Numbered from the stretch's first letter, positions 1 to 8,586 are shown. The stretch is 54,186 nucleotides of DNA from CAWJHE01 sp964614855 (GCA_964614855.1 CAZTMX010000001.1:1-54186); one strand, 5' to 3'. Numbers and translations: made by a program. The notes: generated by a model from the sequence alone, not told the origin.

Positions 1-1293
1 GCCTCCACACCGCTTACACTGGCGTACTGTGATGAGATCAGGCAGCACGCAGCTTACACCTGGGGGGCAGCCGCGGTGATCCAAATCATGGAAGCTCTGC
101 TGCCCGATTGGCCGCCGGATAAAAACTTGCAAGGGATGGTGTATCCTCCAGAGGCAAAAGATGAATGGTTGTACCGCCTTGGGATTGCCTATGCCTTGAC
201 GGGTGATCGGGAAGGGTCTTTAAAGCACTTTAACCAGATCATCCAAACACCCAGTGTGCCGCGTTCCAGCTGGATCGCTCCTGCACAGGATTTCCTGGAT
301 CATTACACTTCCGACCAGGATATCTATCGCGCATGCGTGTTGACCACTTACTGCCAGCCTGCAGAAGCCTTGCAAACGCTTGTTCGATTTCTACCGCCAG
401 GTCAGGAGATCCTTCCTTATCTATGGGATACAGGGGTTTCGGTCACGGCTTCTGGTTATTTCGATTTTGATCAGGATGGGGAAAGCGAACGATGGATCGA
501 TGTGCGCCACCGCACCCGAGAAAAACCTGAGTTCTGGATCCTGGCTGCCCACCCTGGCGGTTTCGATGCGTTACGCATCGACCAGGTGAATGCAAACCCG
601 CCGTCCATTGAGATCCTGGATGAAGCTTTCATTGCAGAAAGCTCGCTGCATTTACAGCCTGCAATTTTCCTGGACGGCTCCCTGGCTTTTCATATGCAGC
701 GGCTGCCGCGGTCGGAAGTCCCATACATTACACCGGTTGCTTTGCGCGATGTGTACCCGGACCGTTACCTGGCGGTGTTCCACCGTCTACAAAAAGCCTT
801 GTTTGATGGCGAACCCCCAAAGTCTGTGATGAAGGATTTGCAAGCCCTGGCAGTCTACCCGGGATTGCTGTGTAAGAATACCTGGAGCTGCGATCCCTAC
901 TACTACATGCTAGGCTTAGCCAGCGAACTGGCAGGTGACACGCGCGCGGCTGTGGATGCCTATCACAAGTTGTGGTCGGATTATTCCAAAAGCCCGTACA
1001 CTATCATGGCGCGTATCAAGCTGATGGGGAGCGCTTTGCAGACCCTGACACCTACGCCAACCTATACCCCGACCACAACCGTGACGCCAGAACCGAGCCT
1101 GACACCCACCCTCACAGTAACCGGTACACCACCGACAAGCACACCCACGCCAACATTGACCTACACGCCTGATCCTAACGCCACACCGACGGAGACGCCC
1201 ACCTTGACACCCACTGTAACCTCCACACTCAACCTGACTGAGACACCGACCATCACACCCAGCCCAACAGGTACAATTACTACCACTCCTTGA
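1..1293 (+). CDS. TPR-like protein with Thr/Pro-rich tail (5' partial)
   Basis: The reading frame is open from the first base of the window, so the true N-terminus lies upstream and only the last 430 codons are visible. About the first 330 visible residues are an ordinary globular sequence with helical repeats resembling tetratricopeptide units (for example 'LYRLGIAYALTGDREGSLKHF' minus its ends, and a second copy near residues 300-330). The last 95 or so residues are almost only T, P, V, L and E, with repeats of the 'TPTPT' kind. Such tails are common in exported Chloroflexota proteins and probably form an extended linker or cell-wall stalk. A signal peptide cannot be judged because the N-terminus is missing. 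The stop lies 11 bases before the next gene, so the two may be co-transcribed. The function is unknown. Confidence 0.75.
   Translation, partial: ASTPLTLAYCDEIRQHAAYTWGAAAVIQIMEALLPDWPPDKNLQGMVYPPEAKDEWLYRLGIAYALTGDREGSLKHFNQIIQTPSVPRSSWIAPAQDFLDHYTSDQDIYRACVLTTYCQPAEALQTLVRFLPPGQEILPYLWDTGVSVTASGYFDFDQDGESERWIDVRHRTREKPEFWILAAHPGGFDALRIDQVNANPPSIEILDEAFIAESSLHLQPAIFLDGSLAFHMQRLPRSEVPYITPVALRDVYPDRYLAVFHRLQKALFDGEPPKSVMKDLQALAVYPGLLCKNTWSCDPYYYMLGLASELAGDTRAAVDAYHKLWSDYSKSPYTIMARIKLMGSALQTLTPTPTYTPTTTVTPEPSLTPTLTVTGTPPTSTPTPTLTYTPDPNATPTETPTLTPTVTSTLNLTETPTITPSPTGTITTTP
1040..1287 (+). repeat. Low-complexity ACA/CCX tract coding for the Thr/Pro tail
   Basis: Dense degenerate repeats of acc/aca-cct/ccc codons. 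They encode the TPTP-like tail of the first gene and create long spurious open frames on the other strands. Confidence 0.8.
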
Positions 1294-1304
1294 AAGGTGA
1301 GCAA

Positions 1305-2156
1305 ATGACTTATCATAGAACAACCTGGCGACTGGTGAAGACCGCGCCTGCACCCGGCGCCTGGAACATGGCATTAGACGAAGCAATATTAGAAGCGGCA
1401 GGATCCGGCAAGGTGCCGCCCACATTACGCCTTTATGCCTGGCAGCCAGCCTGCCTGTCATTGGGGTATGCCCAACCGGTAGCCGATGTAGATCGAGCGA
1501 GTTTGGAGAGATTTGGCTGGCACCTGGTACGCCGCCCCACTGGCGGCCGGGCGATATTACACACCGATGAGCTGACATATTCTGTGAGTGGCCCGCAAAG
1601 CGAAGCGCGCCTGGCAGGCGGTGTGCTGGAAAGTTATCGTGTGTTGGCGCAGGCGCTGCTGGAAGCGCTGCATTTGCTCAATATTCCTGCAATGGCAATC
1701 GAAAAACCAGCCGCCCTTGCTGCAGAGCCAACCCAAGGCAGCACACCCGGGACGAAAAATCCGGTTTGCTTTGAAGCCCCATCCAATTATGAGATTACCG
1801 TTCACGGCAAGAAACTCTTGGGAAGCGCACAGGCGAGGCGGAAAGAGGGTGTACTGCAGCACGGCTCGCTGCCGTTATTTGGGGATCTTACGCGCATTAC
1901 TAAGGGGTTGGTCTTTGCGGATGATATGGAGCGCCAACGGGCTGCGCATCGCTTGCTGGAAAGGGCGACTACATCCGAAACAGTGCTGGGACACCCCTTG
2001 GGGTGGGAAGATGCAGCCCAGGCTTTTGTGCAATCTTTTGCCGCGACTTTGAACCTGGAGCTTCAACCCGGCGAGCTGACCCAAGAAGAATTAGCACGCG
2101 CCGAAACCCTGCTGGTGGAAAAATTCAACAATCCGCACTGGACCGAGCGTATTTGA
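1305..2156 (+). CDS. lipM: Lipoate-protein ligase family; LipM-like octanoyltransferase
   Basis: This protein of 283 residues has the biotin/lipoate ligase fold. The start is the ATG preceded by AAAGGTGAG, not the upstream in-frame TTG that overlaps the previous gene. Residues 76-82 read RRPTGGR, the lipoate-binding glycine loop, and are followed by ILHTDELTYS. Near residue 155 there is a Cys in the context PVCFEAPSNYEI, and a Lys lies in VHGKKLLGSAQ. In LipM enzymes (octanoyl-ACP:GcvH transferase) a Cys at this place is the acyl-carrying nucleophile, while true LplA ligases lack it, so an octanoyltransferase role in lipoic acid synthesis is more likely than scavenging. A low-complexity insertion rich in Ala, Pro and Gly (about residues 135-152) precedes the Cys. 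No lipA lies next to it in the window. LplA activity remains possible. Confidence 0.8.
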   Translation: MTYHRTTWRLVKTAPAPGAWNMALDEAILEAAGSGKVPPTLRLYAWQPACLSLGYAQPVADVDRASLERFGWHLVRRPTGGRAILHTDELTYSVSGPQSEARLAGGVLESYRVLAQALLEALHLLNIPAMAIEKPAALAAEPTQGSTPGTKNPVCFEAPSNYEITVHGKKLLGSAQARRKEGVLQHGSLPLFGDLTRITKGLVFADDMERQRAAHRLLERATTSETVLGHPLGWEDAAQAFVQSFAATLNLELQPGELTQEELARAETLLVEKFNNPHWTERI

Positions 2157-2191
2157 TTATTCTGGGTTCAAGAGTGACCGTGTAGCAATCT

Positions 2192-2872
2192 TCAGGGGGT
2201 GGGTGTGCCTGTAGGGGCGAGAAAGACCACATCGCTGTACCCAAGCTGGATAAATAAGCGGTACAAGATGCTTTCTGCGTTCTTGCCCGCCTGGTCCAGG
2301 ATGCCGTCTTCCAGGGCGGCTTTTGTGATTTCTTTCTCGGCAGCCAGCCGTGCGCTGGATTCCAGCCTGTAATCCCCCTTTGTGAGCAACCCGGTTTCGC
2401 GATGGTAGACATACGATTTCTCGTTGTCCAGCGCAGTGATGAAAACCTCCGCTTCGGGCAGGTTGACCTGGATCACACCGTTCTCGACAGTGATATCTCG
2501 CGACGACAAGTGTTCCAGGTTGACACCGGCGATCACTTTGCCGTGTGCGACCAGGATCAATTTATCGCCAAATAACGAGCCAAATGCACGCTGGTTTGTC
2601 TCGGCGGTGATCACCTTTTCCACCGTGTATTGGATGGTTTCCAGGCGTGCCAGGGTGCGGATATCTCGGATCACGGTAATTGGATTGGGAAGAATAGTTG
2701 GCGTAGGGTTGAGGAAGCTGGAAACGCTGGTGCTGAGTTCTCCGGTCATGGATTGCACCGGGTGTACCGTGCGCTGCACTGTGTCCTGGATGATCCAAAC
2801 GATGCCAAAAGCCATCAGTGCCGTGATCAGGAGAAAACCGAGAACAAAAACCCATGCCTTTGTACTGTCCAT
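2192..2872 (-). CDS. DUF4230 family membrane-anchored protein
   Basis: The 226-residue protein starts MDSTKAW at the ATG next to the divergent promoter. A longer in-frame start would run into the neighbouring gene and is rejected. One hydrophobic helix (about residues 6-28) anchors it in the membrane. A Thr/Pro-containing linker follows, then a soluble domain with the layout of DUF4230: 'LARLETIQYTVEKVI', 'GKVIAGVNLEHL', 'VQVNLPEAEVF'-like strands and a C-terminal helix. The family is widespread in bacteria and its function is not known; the soluble part probably faces outside the membrane. It is convergent with the lipM-like gene, 35 bases away, with no clear terminator between them. Confidence 0.8.
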   Translation of the reverse strand: MDSTKAWVFVLGFLLITALMAFGIVWIIQDTVQRTVHPVQSMTGELSTSVSSFLNPTPTILPNPITVIRDIRTLARLETIQYTVEKVITAETNQRAFGSLFGDKLILVAHGKVIAGVNLEHLSSRDITVENGVIQVNLPEAEVFITALDNEKSYVYHRETGLLTKGDYRLESSARLAAEKEITKAALEDGILDQAGKNAESILYRLFIQLGYSDVVFLAPTGTPTP

Positions 2873-2879
2873 GCGCAAG

Positions 2880-2892
2880 ATTATACTATAAT
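2880..2892. promoter_or_regulatory. Overlapping divergent -10 boxes (leaderless starts both ways)
   Basis: Only 26 bases separate the two divergent ATGs at 2872 (minus) and 2899 (plus). On the plus strand TATAAT is at 2887-2892, six bases before its ATG. On the minus strand TATAAT is at 2885-2880, seven bases before its ATG. The whole segment from CCATG (2869) to CATGG (2902) is close to a perfect palindrome. Transcription would start at or next to each start codon. No good -35 is seen on either side. Confidence 0.6.
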
Positions 2893-2898
2893 ACGCAC

Positions 2899-3183
2899 AT
2901 GGCTCTCGGCATCCTAACTCTACAGCTGCATTTTCCGGGCTGCACATCCTTGAAGGAAAAACGCAGCCGCCTGAAACCCCTGCTGGCGCGCTTGCACCGG
3001 GAATTTAACGTCTCAGTGGCAGAGCTCGAGTTGCAGGATACCTGGCAGGATACCCTGATAGGATGCGCCCTGATCAGCAGCGACAGCGCCCAAACCCAGC
3101 GTTCGCTGCAGCAGGTATCCCACTGGGTAGAAACCCACTGGCTGGATGTCGAGCTGGTGGATGATCATATGGAAATCATCTAA
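2899..3183 (+). CDS. DUF503 (YlxP-like) protein
   Basis: A 94-residue protein beginning MALGILTLQLHFPG. It matches DUF503 along its full length: the N-terminal beta strand, the signature SLKEKRSRLKPLLARLHREFNVSVAE, then a strand-helix-strand ending in VELVDDHMEII. Family members are small ferredoxin-like-fold proteins, often near translation genes in Firmicutes (ylxP next to infB/rbfA), with no settled function. The ATG at 2899 sits six bases after a TATAAT, so there is no room for a ribosome binding site and the message is probably leaderless. The SDR gene follows 46 bases later with its own GGAGAG site, so the two may share a transcript. Confidence 0.85.
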   Translation: MALGILTLQLHFPGCTSLKEKRSRLKPLLARLHREFNVSVAELELQDTWQDTLIGCALISSDSAQTQRSLQQVSHWVETHWLDVELVDDHMEII

Positions 3184-3229
3184 TTTTGCATCCCCTTGGC
3201 TTACGCAGGGGAATACCACAGGAGAGAAC

Positions 3230-4021
3230 ATGGACTTGAAATTACGCGGTAGAAAAGCATTGGTAACCGGAGCCAGCCGGGGGTTGGGGTATGCAGTTGC
3301 CCTGGGGTTGGCTCGTGAAGGGGCAGAACTGGCGATAAACAGCAGGAGTACAGAGAGTGTTCAGGTAGCAGCGGAAAAAATCGCACAGGAGAGCGGTATG
3401 CGTGCATTTGGTTTTGCTGGAGATATCGGTGAACCAGATTATCCTCAGAAACTGGTGGAGCAAGCGGCCGCAGCTCTGGGCGGTCTGGATCTGATTGTGA
3501 CCAATGCGGGCGGGCCGCCTCCCGGAAAATTTGAACAATTTGACGATGCAGCCTGGCAGACAGCGGTGGATCTCTCGCTGATGAGCCATGTACGCCTGAT
3601 CCGCGCCGCGCTGCCGTACCTGAAACAATCCAGTGCAGCCAGTGTACTCACCATAACTTCCTACTCGGTAAAGCAGCCTGTGCCAAACCTGGTGCTTTCC
3701 AACAGCGTGCGCGCCGCCACAGTCGGGCTGACCAAAACCCTGGCTTTGGAGCTGGGCAGCGACGGCATCCGTTTCAATTCCATCCTGCCGGGTTGGACTG
3801 AGACGGAGAGAGTTTACCAACTGATGGGAGCGCGGGCAAAAAATAACAGCACCACGGTTGAAGAAGAGATCGCGCTGCAAATCAAGGACAGTCCCTTGGG
3901 GCGGATGTGCCAACCGGAAGAATTCGCCAATGTGGCGGTTTTCCTGCTCTCACCGGCAGCCGCTTACCTGACCGGGATCATGGTAACTGTCGACGGTGGG
4001 ATGTATAAAGGCACGCTGTAA
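3230..4021 (+). CDS. SDR family oxidoreductase with an atypical active site
   Basis: A 263-residue protein, started at the ATG behind GGAGAG (3221-3226). The Rossmann cofactor loop GASRGLG is at residues 14-20, NAGG at 93-96 and a Ser in ITSYS at about 144, so the fold is a classical short-chain dehydrogenase. The usual YxxxK pair should fall in the segment 'LSNSVRAATVGLTKTLA', where the Tyr position is Ser157 and the Lys position is Arg161. This matches the 'beta-ketoacyl reductase-like' SDR subgroup, which is known to lack a perfect catalytic tetrad. The substrate is unknown; fatty acid synthesis should not be assumed. The next gene starts nine bases after the stop, suggesting an operon with the NTPase and HAD genes. 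Confidence 0.85.
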   Translation: MDLKLRGRKALVTGASRGLGYAVALGLAREGAELAINSRSTESVQVAAEKIAQESGMRAFGFAGDIGEPDYPQKLVEQAAAALGGLDLIVTNAGGPPPGKFEQFDDAAWQTAVDLSLMSHVRLIRAALPYLKQSSAASVLTITSYSVKQPVPNLVLSNSVRAATVGLTKTLALELGSDGIRFNSILPGWTETERVYQLMGARAKNNSTTVEEEIALQIKDSPLGRMCQPEEFANVAVFLLSPAAAYLTGIMVTVDGGMYKGTL

Positions 4022-4030
4022 AGGGCTGGC

Positions 4031-4564
4031 ATGGCAGTTGTCGTTGTTGCATCCACAAATCCGGTAAAGGTCCTGGCGGTCCAGCATGGTTTTTCGCAAA
4101 TGTTCCCCGCACAGGTTTTTGAATACCAGACTATCTCTGTCCCGTCTGGGGTAAGCGACCAACCCTGTACAGATGAGGAAACCCTGACCGGAGCATTGAA
4201 CAGAAGCCTGGCTGCACAGCAAAGCCTGCCGCAAGCGCAGTATTGGGTGGGTGTGGAAGGCGGGGTGGAGTGGCATGGGGAGGAGATGGCAGCATATGCC
4301 TGGATCGTTATCCGCTCAAATGAATTGACAGGCAAAAGCCGGACGGGGGTGTTTTTCCTGCCGTCCAGGGTGGCTGAATTGGTTCGCCAGGGAAAAGAAC
4401 TGGGCGAAGCTGATGATATCGTGTTTGGGCGCTCGAATTCAAAACAAGAAAACGGCGCCGTCGGTTTGTTAAGCGGGAATGTGCTCGACAGGGCGCAGCT
4501 TTACGGACAGGCGGTTATCCTGGCGCTTATTCCTTTCAAAAACCCACACCTGTACGATAGGTAA
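4031..4564 (+). CDS. yjjX: Inosine/xanthosine triphosphatase (YjjX/NTPase PRRC1 family)
   Basis: This 177-residue protein begins MAVVVVASTNPVKVLAV, the N-terminal nucleotide-binding strand and loop of the YjjX family ('STNPVKxxA'). It continues with PSGVSDQPCTDEETLTGALNR, the conserved 'SgVsdQPmsdeEt..GA.NRA' block, and GVEGGVEW. YjjX-type enzymes hydrolyse non-canonical purine nucleotides (ITP, XTP) and keep damaged bases out of nucleic acids. Length and motif order are normal for the family. It ends directly at the ATG of the next gene, so the two are probably translated together. Confidence 0.85.
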   Translation: MAVVVVASTNPVKVLAVQHGFSQMFPAQVFEYQTISVPSGVSDQPCTDEETLTGALNRSLAAQQSLPQAQYWVGVEGGVEWHGEEMAAYAWIVIRSNELTGKSRTGVFFLPSRVAELVRQGKELGEADDIVFGRSNSKQENGAVGLLSGNVLDRAQLYGQAVILALIPFKNPHLYDR

Positions 4565-5389
4565 ATGAACGAAAAGTATGATGTTGACGGGGTCATCTTT
4601 GACCTGGATGGGACGATTTACCTGGGCGAGCAGGCGCTGCCCGGCGCAGTGGATGCAGTTGCGGAGCTGCGGCGCAGAGGGAAGCGGGTCCTTTTCGTCA
4701 GCAACAAACCGTTAGAACCGCGCCGCGCGTATGCGCAGAAATTAACCCGCCTGGGTATGCCAACAGAAGAGGCGGATGTCATCACCTCCGCTTATGTGTT
4801 GGGGTTTTATTTGAAACATCACGCGCCGAAGCTGCGCCTGTATGTGATCGGCGAAGCTAGCCTGCGAGCTGAGCTGGCGGGATGGGGGCTGCAGGTGCTG
4901 CCTGAGTTCTTTGAGCAGGACGAAAAAGGGGTGATCGATACGGCAGGCGTTGATGCCGTCGTGGCGGCTTTCGATCGGACACTGGATTACCGTAAGCTGA
5001 ATACCGCTTACCAGGCGCTCAGGCGCGGCGCTCAATTCTTTGCTACAAACGCCGATAAGACGTGTCCCATGCCGGGTGGAGCAATACCGGATGCCGGGGC
5101 GACCATTGCCGCCCTGGAGCATATGACCGGCCGCCAGGTGGAGCTTCTGGCAGGCAAACCCTCCGCACTGATGATCCAGGTCGCTACGGATGTGCTCCAG
5201 CTACCTGCCCAGCGCTGCCTGGTTGTGGGCGACCGCCTGGAAACCGATATCCTGATGGGGCAGCGAGCTGGGGCGTTGACGTCGGTTGTCTTGACCGGCG
5301 CCTCTACCCTGAACCAGGTAAAAGAAATGAAAACGCCACCCACTTTTGTCTTGAACGATCTGAAAGAGCTGTTTCAGTGGGTGGCGTAG
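4565..5389 (+). CDS. HAD-IIA family phosphatase (NagD/PGP-like)
   Basis: 274 residues. HAD motif I is VIFDLDGTIYLG (nucleophile Asp13, acid Asp15), motif II lies in VLFVSNKP, the motif III lysine is in LLAGKPSALM and motif IV is VVGDRLETDI. The cap between motifs II and III is of type C2, as in NagD, 4-nitrophenyl phosphatase and phosphoglycolate phosphatase relatives. The likely role is dephosphorylation of small metabolites, and the exact substrate cannot be read from the sequence. The start ATG abuts the preceding stop codon. The last 57 bases contain a perfect 12-bp inverted repeat, described separately. Confidence 0.85.
   Translation: MNEKYDVDGVIFDLDGTIYLGEQALPGAVDAVAELRRRGKRVLFVSNKPLEPRRAYAQKLTRLGMPTEEADVITSAYVLGFYLKHHAPKLRLYVIGEASLRAELAGWGLQVLPEFFEQDEKGVIDTAGVDAVVAAFDRTLDYRKLNTAYQALRRGAQFFATNADKTCPMPGGAIPDAGATIAALEHMTGRQVELLAGKPSALMIQVATDVLQLPAQRCLVVGDRLETDILMGQRAGALTSVVLTGASTLNQVKEMKTPPTFVLNDLKELFQWVA
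5333..5387. repeat. Perfect 12-bp inverted repeat at the gene end
   Basis: ACGCCACCCACT (5333-5344) is repeated in inverse form as AGTGGGTGGCGT (5376-5387), with a 31-base loop. It lies inside the last codons of the HAD gene and reaches into its stop codon. No T-run follows on the plus strand, so it is not a standard intrinsic terminator. Confidence 0.7.
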
Positions 5390-5431
5390 AAGATCTATTG
5401 GTACAAGAAAATAGCGAACCAGGTCCCTTGT

Positions 5432-7261
5432 TTATTTACCCCAGTTGAAATCCAATTGGAATCTTTCCAGGCTCCAGGCAGGCGTGACCTGGAAGACCAA
5501 CGGTATGCCGTGGAACTCCTGTGGGATGTCCGTTAGAAGTACGCTGTATTCTCCACCCTCAGCAGCCGTCTCCAGGATAGTCCAGCTTTTTCCACCATCG
5601 GTAGAGTAACTGACCAGTGCAGGCTCACTGGCATTTGCCCAACGCAGACCCAGATTATCGCCGTCCTGCACCAGGCTGAGATCCTGGCTGGGCGCAAGAG
5701 TAAGAGTATCTGGAGAGTTTGGATTTTGTGCAATGGCTTGTTCAAGGACTACCTGGTCTTGATGTAAAATCCGCAAGCCGGCTGGTATTTGTTCCGGCAG
5801 GGGCAGCGCAGCATTGAAGTGTTTTATCGTGTGTTCACCTACCAAGGCCAGGTTGATGGGAAGAGGCTGCTCATCAAGCACAACTCCGTTAGCATCTAAG
5901 AATTGCACTCGGTATTCGCTATCCTTCAACAAATCGTCTGCTACAATATCAAGGAAATACGACGGTTCGATATTGATGCCGCCGCTATCCTGGATCGCAC
6001 CGCTCAGGAGCAAGCTGGTCTGTGAGGCCAATGTAACGGGGATAGAATCGCCATAATTAATTTGGGATGACAGCAAGCCTTTATAGGTGAAATCGGAAAT
6101 CCACTCTGGCCCGCAATAGCTCATAATATCTTTGTATATGGAAGGAGATTTGACTGAAAGTGTGCTTGTGTTTAACCCAAATTGGCCGATGCTGCCATCC
6201 GGGTATGGATAACCGGGGTGGACATCCACCACATCACCGCATGGGGAATGCAGGCGGCCGAGATTATGTCCAATCTCGTGAGCTGCGGTGACACCGCCAT
6301 CCAATCCGATCGACAAAGCGTCCGCAAGTCCAACAGAAACGCGCTGCCCATCATAAGTGGGCAAACCGACTTCTCCAATGCCGACATAGCCGCCCTCAAA
6401 CCAGGTAAAGCCTCTATCGTCGTAAACAGGCACCAGGCCGTAGTAGACCTCAGCGTATGGCGAGCCATCTAAGCTTTTCTGTTTGATCACCAGGTTGAGT
6501 AATGCCACCCAATCCCAATAATAATAGAGATCACCGGTGAAATTCAAGGGGGTCGGGCTGACTACCACATCTACTGTTCCGACGGGATAGATGCTTTGCA
6601 GCGAGGGTTTCAGGAAAGATGAAGAAGCAGGGGGGAAGGTTTTATCGTAATACTCATCGGTATAACGAATGGGGATTACCCTGACTCGAAGGTTAGGCAC
6701 AGCGATAAAGATGGCATTGTATCCAAAGAAGTTATTTTCTTCGTTGCTTTCCCAGTATTTGGAACCAGCGTCTACCCAGGCAGTTAAAACGACAGCGCCG
6801 TTCAGCCAATCTGACGGCAGGATGAAATTGAAACTCTTATTGATATCTGCACGCATCGAGTTGGCGTCCAGGGTCAGCGGATAGGCCAGGCTGGCCGTGG
6901 ATACCAGCGGTGAACCCGCCAGTGGCACACCATTGCGGGTAGCGCTTAAGTACACAGTAATGTTCGACAATGCAGCGGCTTCATTCACCCTGGCATACAC
7001 ACGTGCAACAGTTGGACGGTTGCTCACCAGGGTGACTTTATTGTCCAGGCTCTGAATGGCCTGGGTAACCTCAACCGCCGAGATGGTCAGATCCCGGGTT
7101 GGCAAGGGCGCCCGTGCCACAAATGGCAGATAAAAGTAGAGCTCTTGTTCTGTGGCTGTGTCGGGGGTTTGGGCAGATCCGGTGTGATAGCTGCTGCTCA
7201 GTAGCACGATCAGCAGTAAAAATACTGCACGCAATCTGCGTAGTGGTTGGTTAATTTTCAT
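5432..7261 (-). CDS. Secreted metzincin-type zinc metalloprotease
   Basis: 609 residues with a Sec signal peptide (KINQPLRRLR, then a hydrophobic run, with likely cleavage after GSA near residue 29). A 'YFYLPFVAR' motif follows just after, as in other exported Chloroflexota proteins. Residues 55-190 resemble a CARDB-like beta domain ('NRPTVARVYARVNE', 'WVDAGSKYWESNEENN'). The protease part contains HEIGHNLGRLH (zinc ligands His328, His332, His338; catalytic Glu329) and a Met-turn DIMSYC around Met380, the two hallmarks of metzincins. The remaining C-terminal part is a beta-rich region. It probably digests extracellular protein. The start has GAGGTG upstream. A possible -10 (TATACT on the minus strand) lies at 7393-7388 without a clear -35. 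Confidence 0.85.
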   Translation of the reverse strand: MKINQPLRRLRAVFLLLIVLLSSSYHTGSAQTPDTATEQELYFYLPFVARAPLPTRDLTISAVEVTQAIQSLDNKVTLVSNRPTVARVYARVNEAAALSNITVYLSATRNGVPLAGSPLVSTASLAYPLTLDANSMRADINKSFNFILPSDWLNGAVVLTAWVDAGSKYWESNEENNFFGYNAIFIAVPNLRVRVIPIRYTDEYYDKTFPPASSSFLKPSLQSIYPVGTVDVVVSPTPLNFTGDLYYYWDWVALLNLVIKQKSLDGSPYAEVYYGLVPVYDDRGFTWFEGGYVGIGEVGLPTYDGQRVSVGLADALSIGLDGGVTAAHEIGHNLGRLHSPCGDVVDVHPGYPYPDGSIGQFGLNTSTLSVKSPSIYKDIMSYCGPEWISDFTYKGLLSSQINYGDSIPVTLASQTSLLLSGAIQDSGGINIEPSYFLDIVADDLLKDSEYRVQFLDANGVVLDEQPLPINLALVGEHTIKHFNAALPLPEQIPAGLRILHQDQVVLEQAIAQNPNSPDTLTLAPSQDLSLVQDGDNLGLRWANASEPALVSYSTDGGKSWTILETAAEGGEYSVLLTDIPQEFHGIPLVFQVTPAWSLERFQLDFNWGK

Positions 7262-7455
7262 GCGCAGGGCACCTCATAAATATTCTTCTTACTTTTCGAC
7301 CGCCGCGCCACGGTGTTCCGGCCTTTTGGCAGCCCCAGGGTTACCGGTAATAGAATGGGCAGAATGAAGGGTTGCCTATGGGGCGCAAGTATAGCATAAA
7401 TGGTTTCTGAATAAGCTTAAAGGGGATTAATCTGTAAGTAAATAGGATAAATGGG

Positions 7456-8541
7456 CTAGGTTCTTGCTTTACCGCGCGCTTTGCGAACATAGATAGGGTT
7501 GCTGTAAATCCAGCCGCGCAGCTTTCCTTGAAATTGCGTATAGGCTTCTATACGGTAAACCCCCGGCTCAACGGTGATGTAGGTGCAGGTTTGCTGGTTT
7601 TCCCAGGTCTGAATTTGTACCCCGTCTTTGATCAGCCTGGTTTGGGCAGGACCTGGCAGGCGTACCTGCAGAGTGACGCCGTTAGAAATGTTCAGCTCTT
7701 CCCCCATTTGGACCTTTGTTTCCTGGCCCTGGGCGGTAAAACGAAACCCGCGGGTGGAAGCAGGTAAATCATTACCGATGAAGGCGCGGCCGTGCTGCAG
7801 GGCAGTGTAGATATTTTGCCGGTCGTTTTCAAGCTCTCCCTTCAATGGGTTCTCGCAAAGTAGATGGGTATTGATGCAGCGAAAATGGAATTCGTAGGGA
7901 AACAATACTCTCTTCAACGGCCCCATGCTGGCAGGCATGGCGTGTGCATCTGAGCCGCCGACCGCTACCACTATCTTCCCGCTGGCCAGTAATTCGTCCC
8001 ATCGCTTCAATGCGATGGAGGACGGTGCATGGGCGATGTGCTCGGGGTTATAAGCATAATATATCGCATGCAGCTTGTTTTTCAGCAGCGATTTGAACTC
8101 GGACATGTGGTTCCACAATTCGATGCCTGTGTACCCCTGGACATGCCAGTCCTCCCAGGAAATGTCAGTCTCTCCAAAAGCCGGCGCGGCAGGATCGTAG
8201 ATATGCGCCAAAAACGAAAGACCGCCGGACTGGCGCACCGAATCGATCAAGAATTGCGGATCGTAAGCATTGGTTGCTAAATCCTTGTTGGCATTGAAAA
8301 CCAGGAGGTGGTTTTTTTGCGGTTGGCGAGCCTGGTCGTGGATCTCTTCGCCGATGAGAAGTAGAACCTTCTTATCGCCTTCCTGATATACTTTTTCGAC
8401 CCCGCTGACATACACATTGTGATCAGTGACGATGACGGCATCCAATCCGGCGCGCAATGCCGCCTGGGCGATCTCTGCATGGCTGGCATGGCCATCAGAA
8501 TAATGGGTATGCATGTGGAGATTGATGACAACTTCGTGCAT
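7456..8541 (-). CDS. PHP-domain metal-dependent phosphoesterase
   Basis: 361 residues starting MHEVVINLHMHTHYSDG. The HxH metal motif (His9, His11), an IVTDHN strand near residue 40, a GEE acid pair near residue 65 and further His residues (FLAHIYDP, GGSDAHAMP) give the full PHP metal-binding set. Family members hydrolyse phosphoesters in the cytoplasm, for example histidinol phosphate, nucleotide 3',5'-bisphosphates or DNA ends. The C-terminal 90 residues form a beta domain ('GVTLQVRLPGPAQTRLIKDG') often attached to PHP proteins and possibly involved in ligand recognition. No histidine genes are nearby, so the substrate is left open. It is divergent from secG. Confidence 0.85.
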   Translation of the reverse strand: MHEVVINLHMHTHYSDGHASHAEIAQAALRAGLDAVIVTDHNVYVSGVEKVYQEGDKKVLLLIGEEIHDQARQPQKNHLLVFNANKDLATNAYDPQFLIDSVRQSGGLSFLAHIYDPAAPAFGETDISWEDWHVQGYTGIELWNHMSEFKSLLKNKLHAIYYAYNPEHIAHAPSSIALKRWDELLASGKIVVAVGGSDAHAMPASMGPLKRVLFPYEFHFRCINTHLLCENPLKGELENDRQNIYTALQHGRAFIGNDLPASTRGFRFTAQGQETKVQMGEELNISNGVTLQVRLPGPAQTRLIKDGVQIQTWENQQTCTYITVEPGVYRIEAYTQFQGKLRGWIYSNPIYVRKARGKART

Positions 8542-8557
8542 TGAGTCTCTAGATGAT

Positions 8558-8586
8558 TTGACGGATAGCCAAACGAAAGGTATAAT
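8558..8586 (+). promoter_or_regulatory. Sigma-70-type promoter of secG
   Basis: TTGACG (8558-8563), a 17-base spacer, then TATAAT (8581-8586). An AGGAGG ribosome binding site at 8618-8623 precedes the GTG start by five bases. Confidence 0.8.

Noticed and set aside
916..1578. Long minus-strand open frame across the T/P-rich tail
   Set aside because: It is a product of the Thr/Pro codon repeats and has a composition unlike a real protein; the plus-strand genes explain the region.
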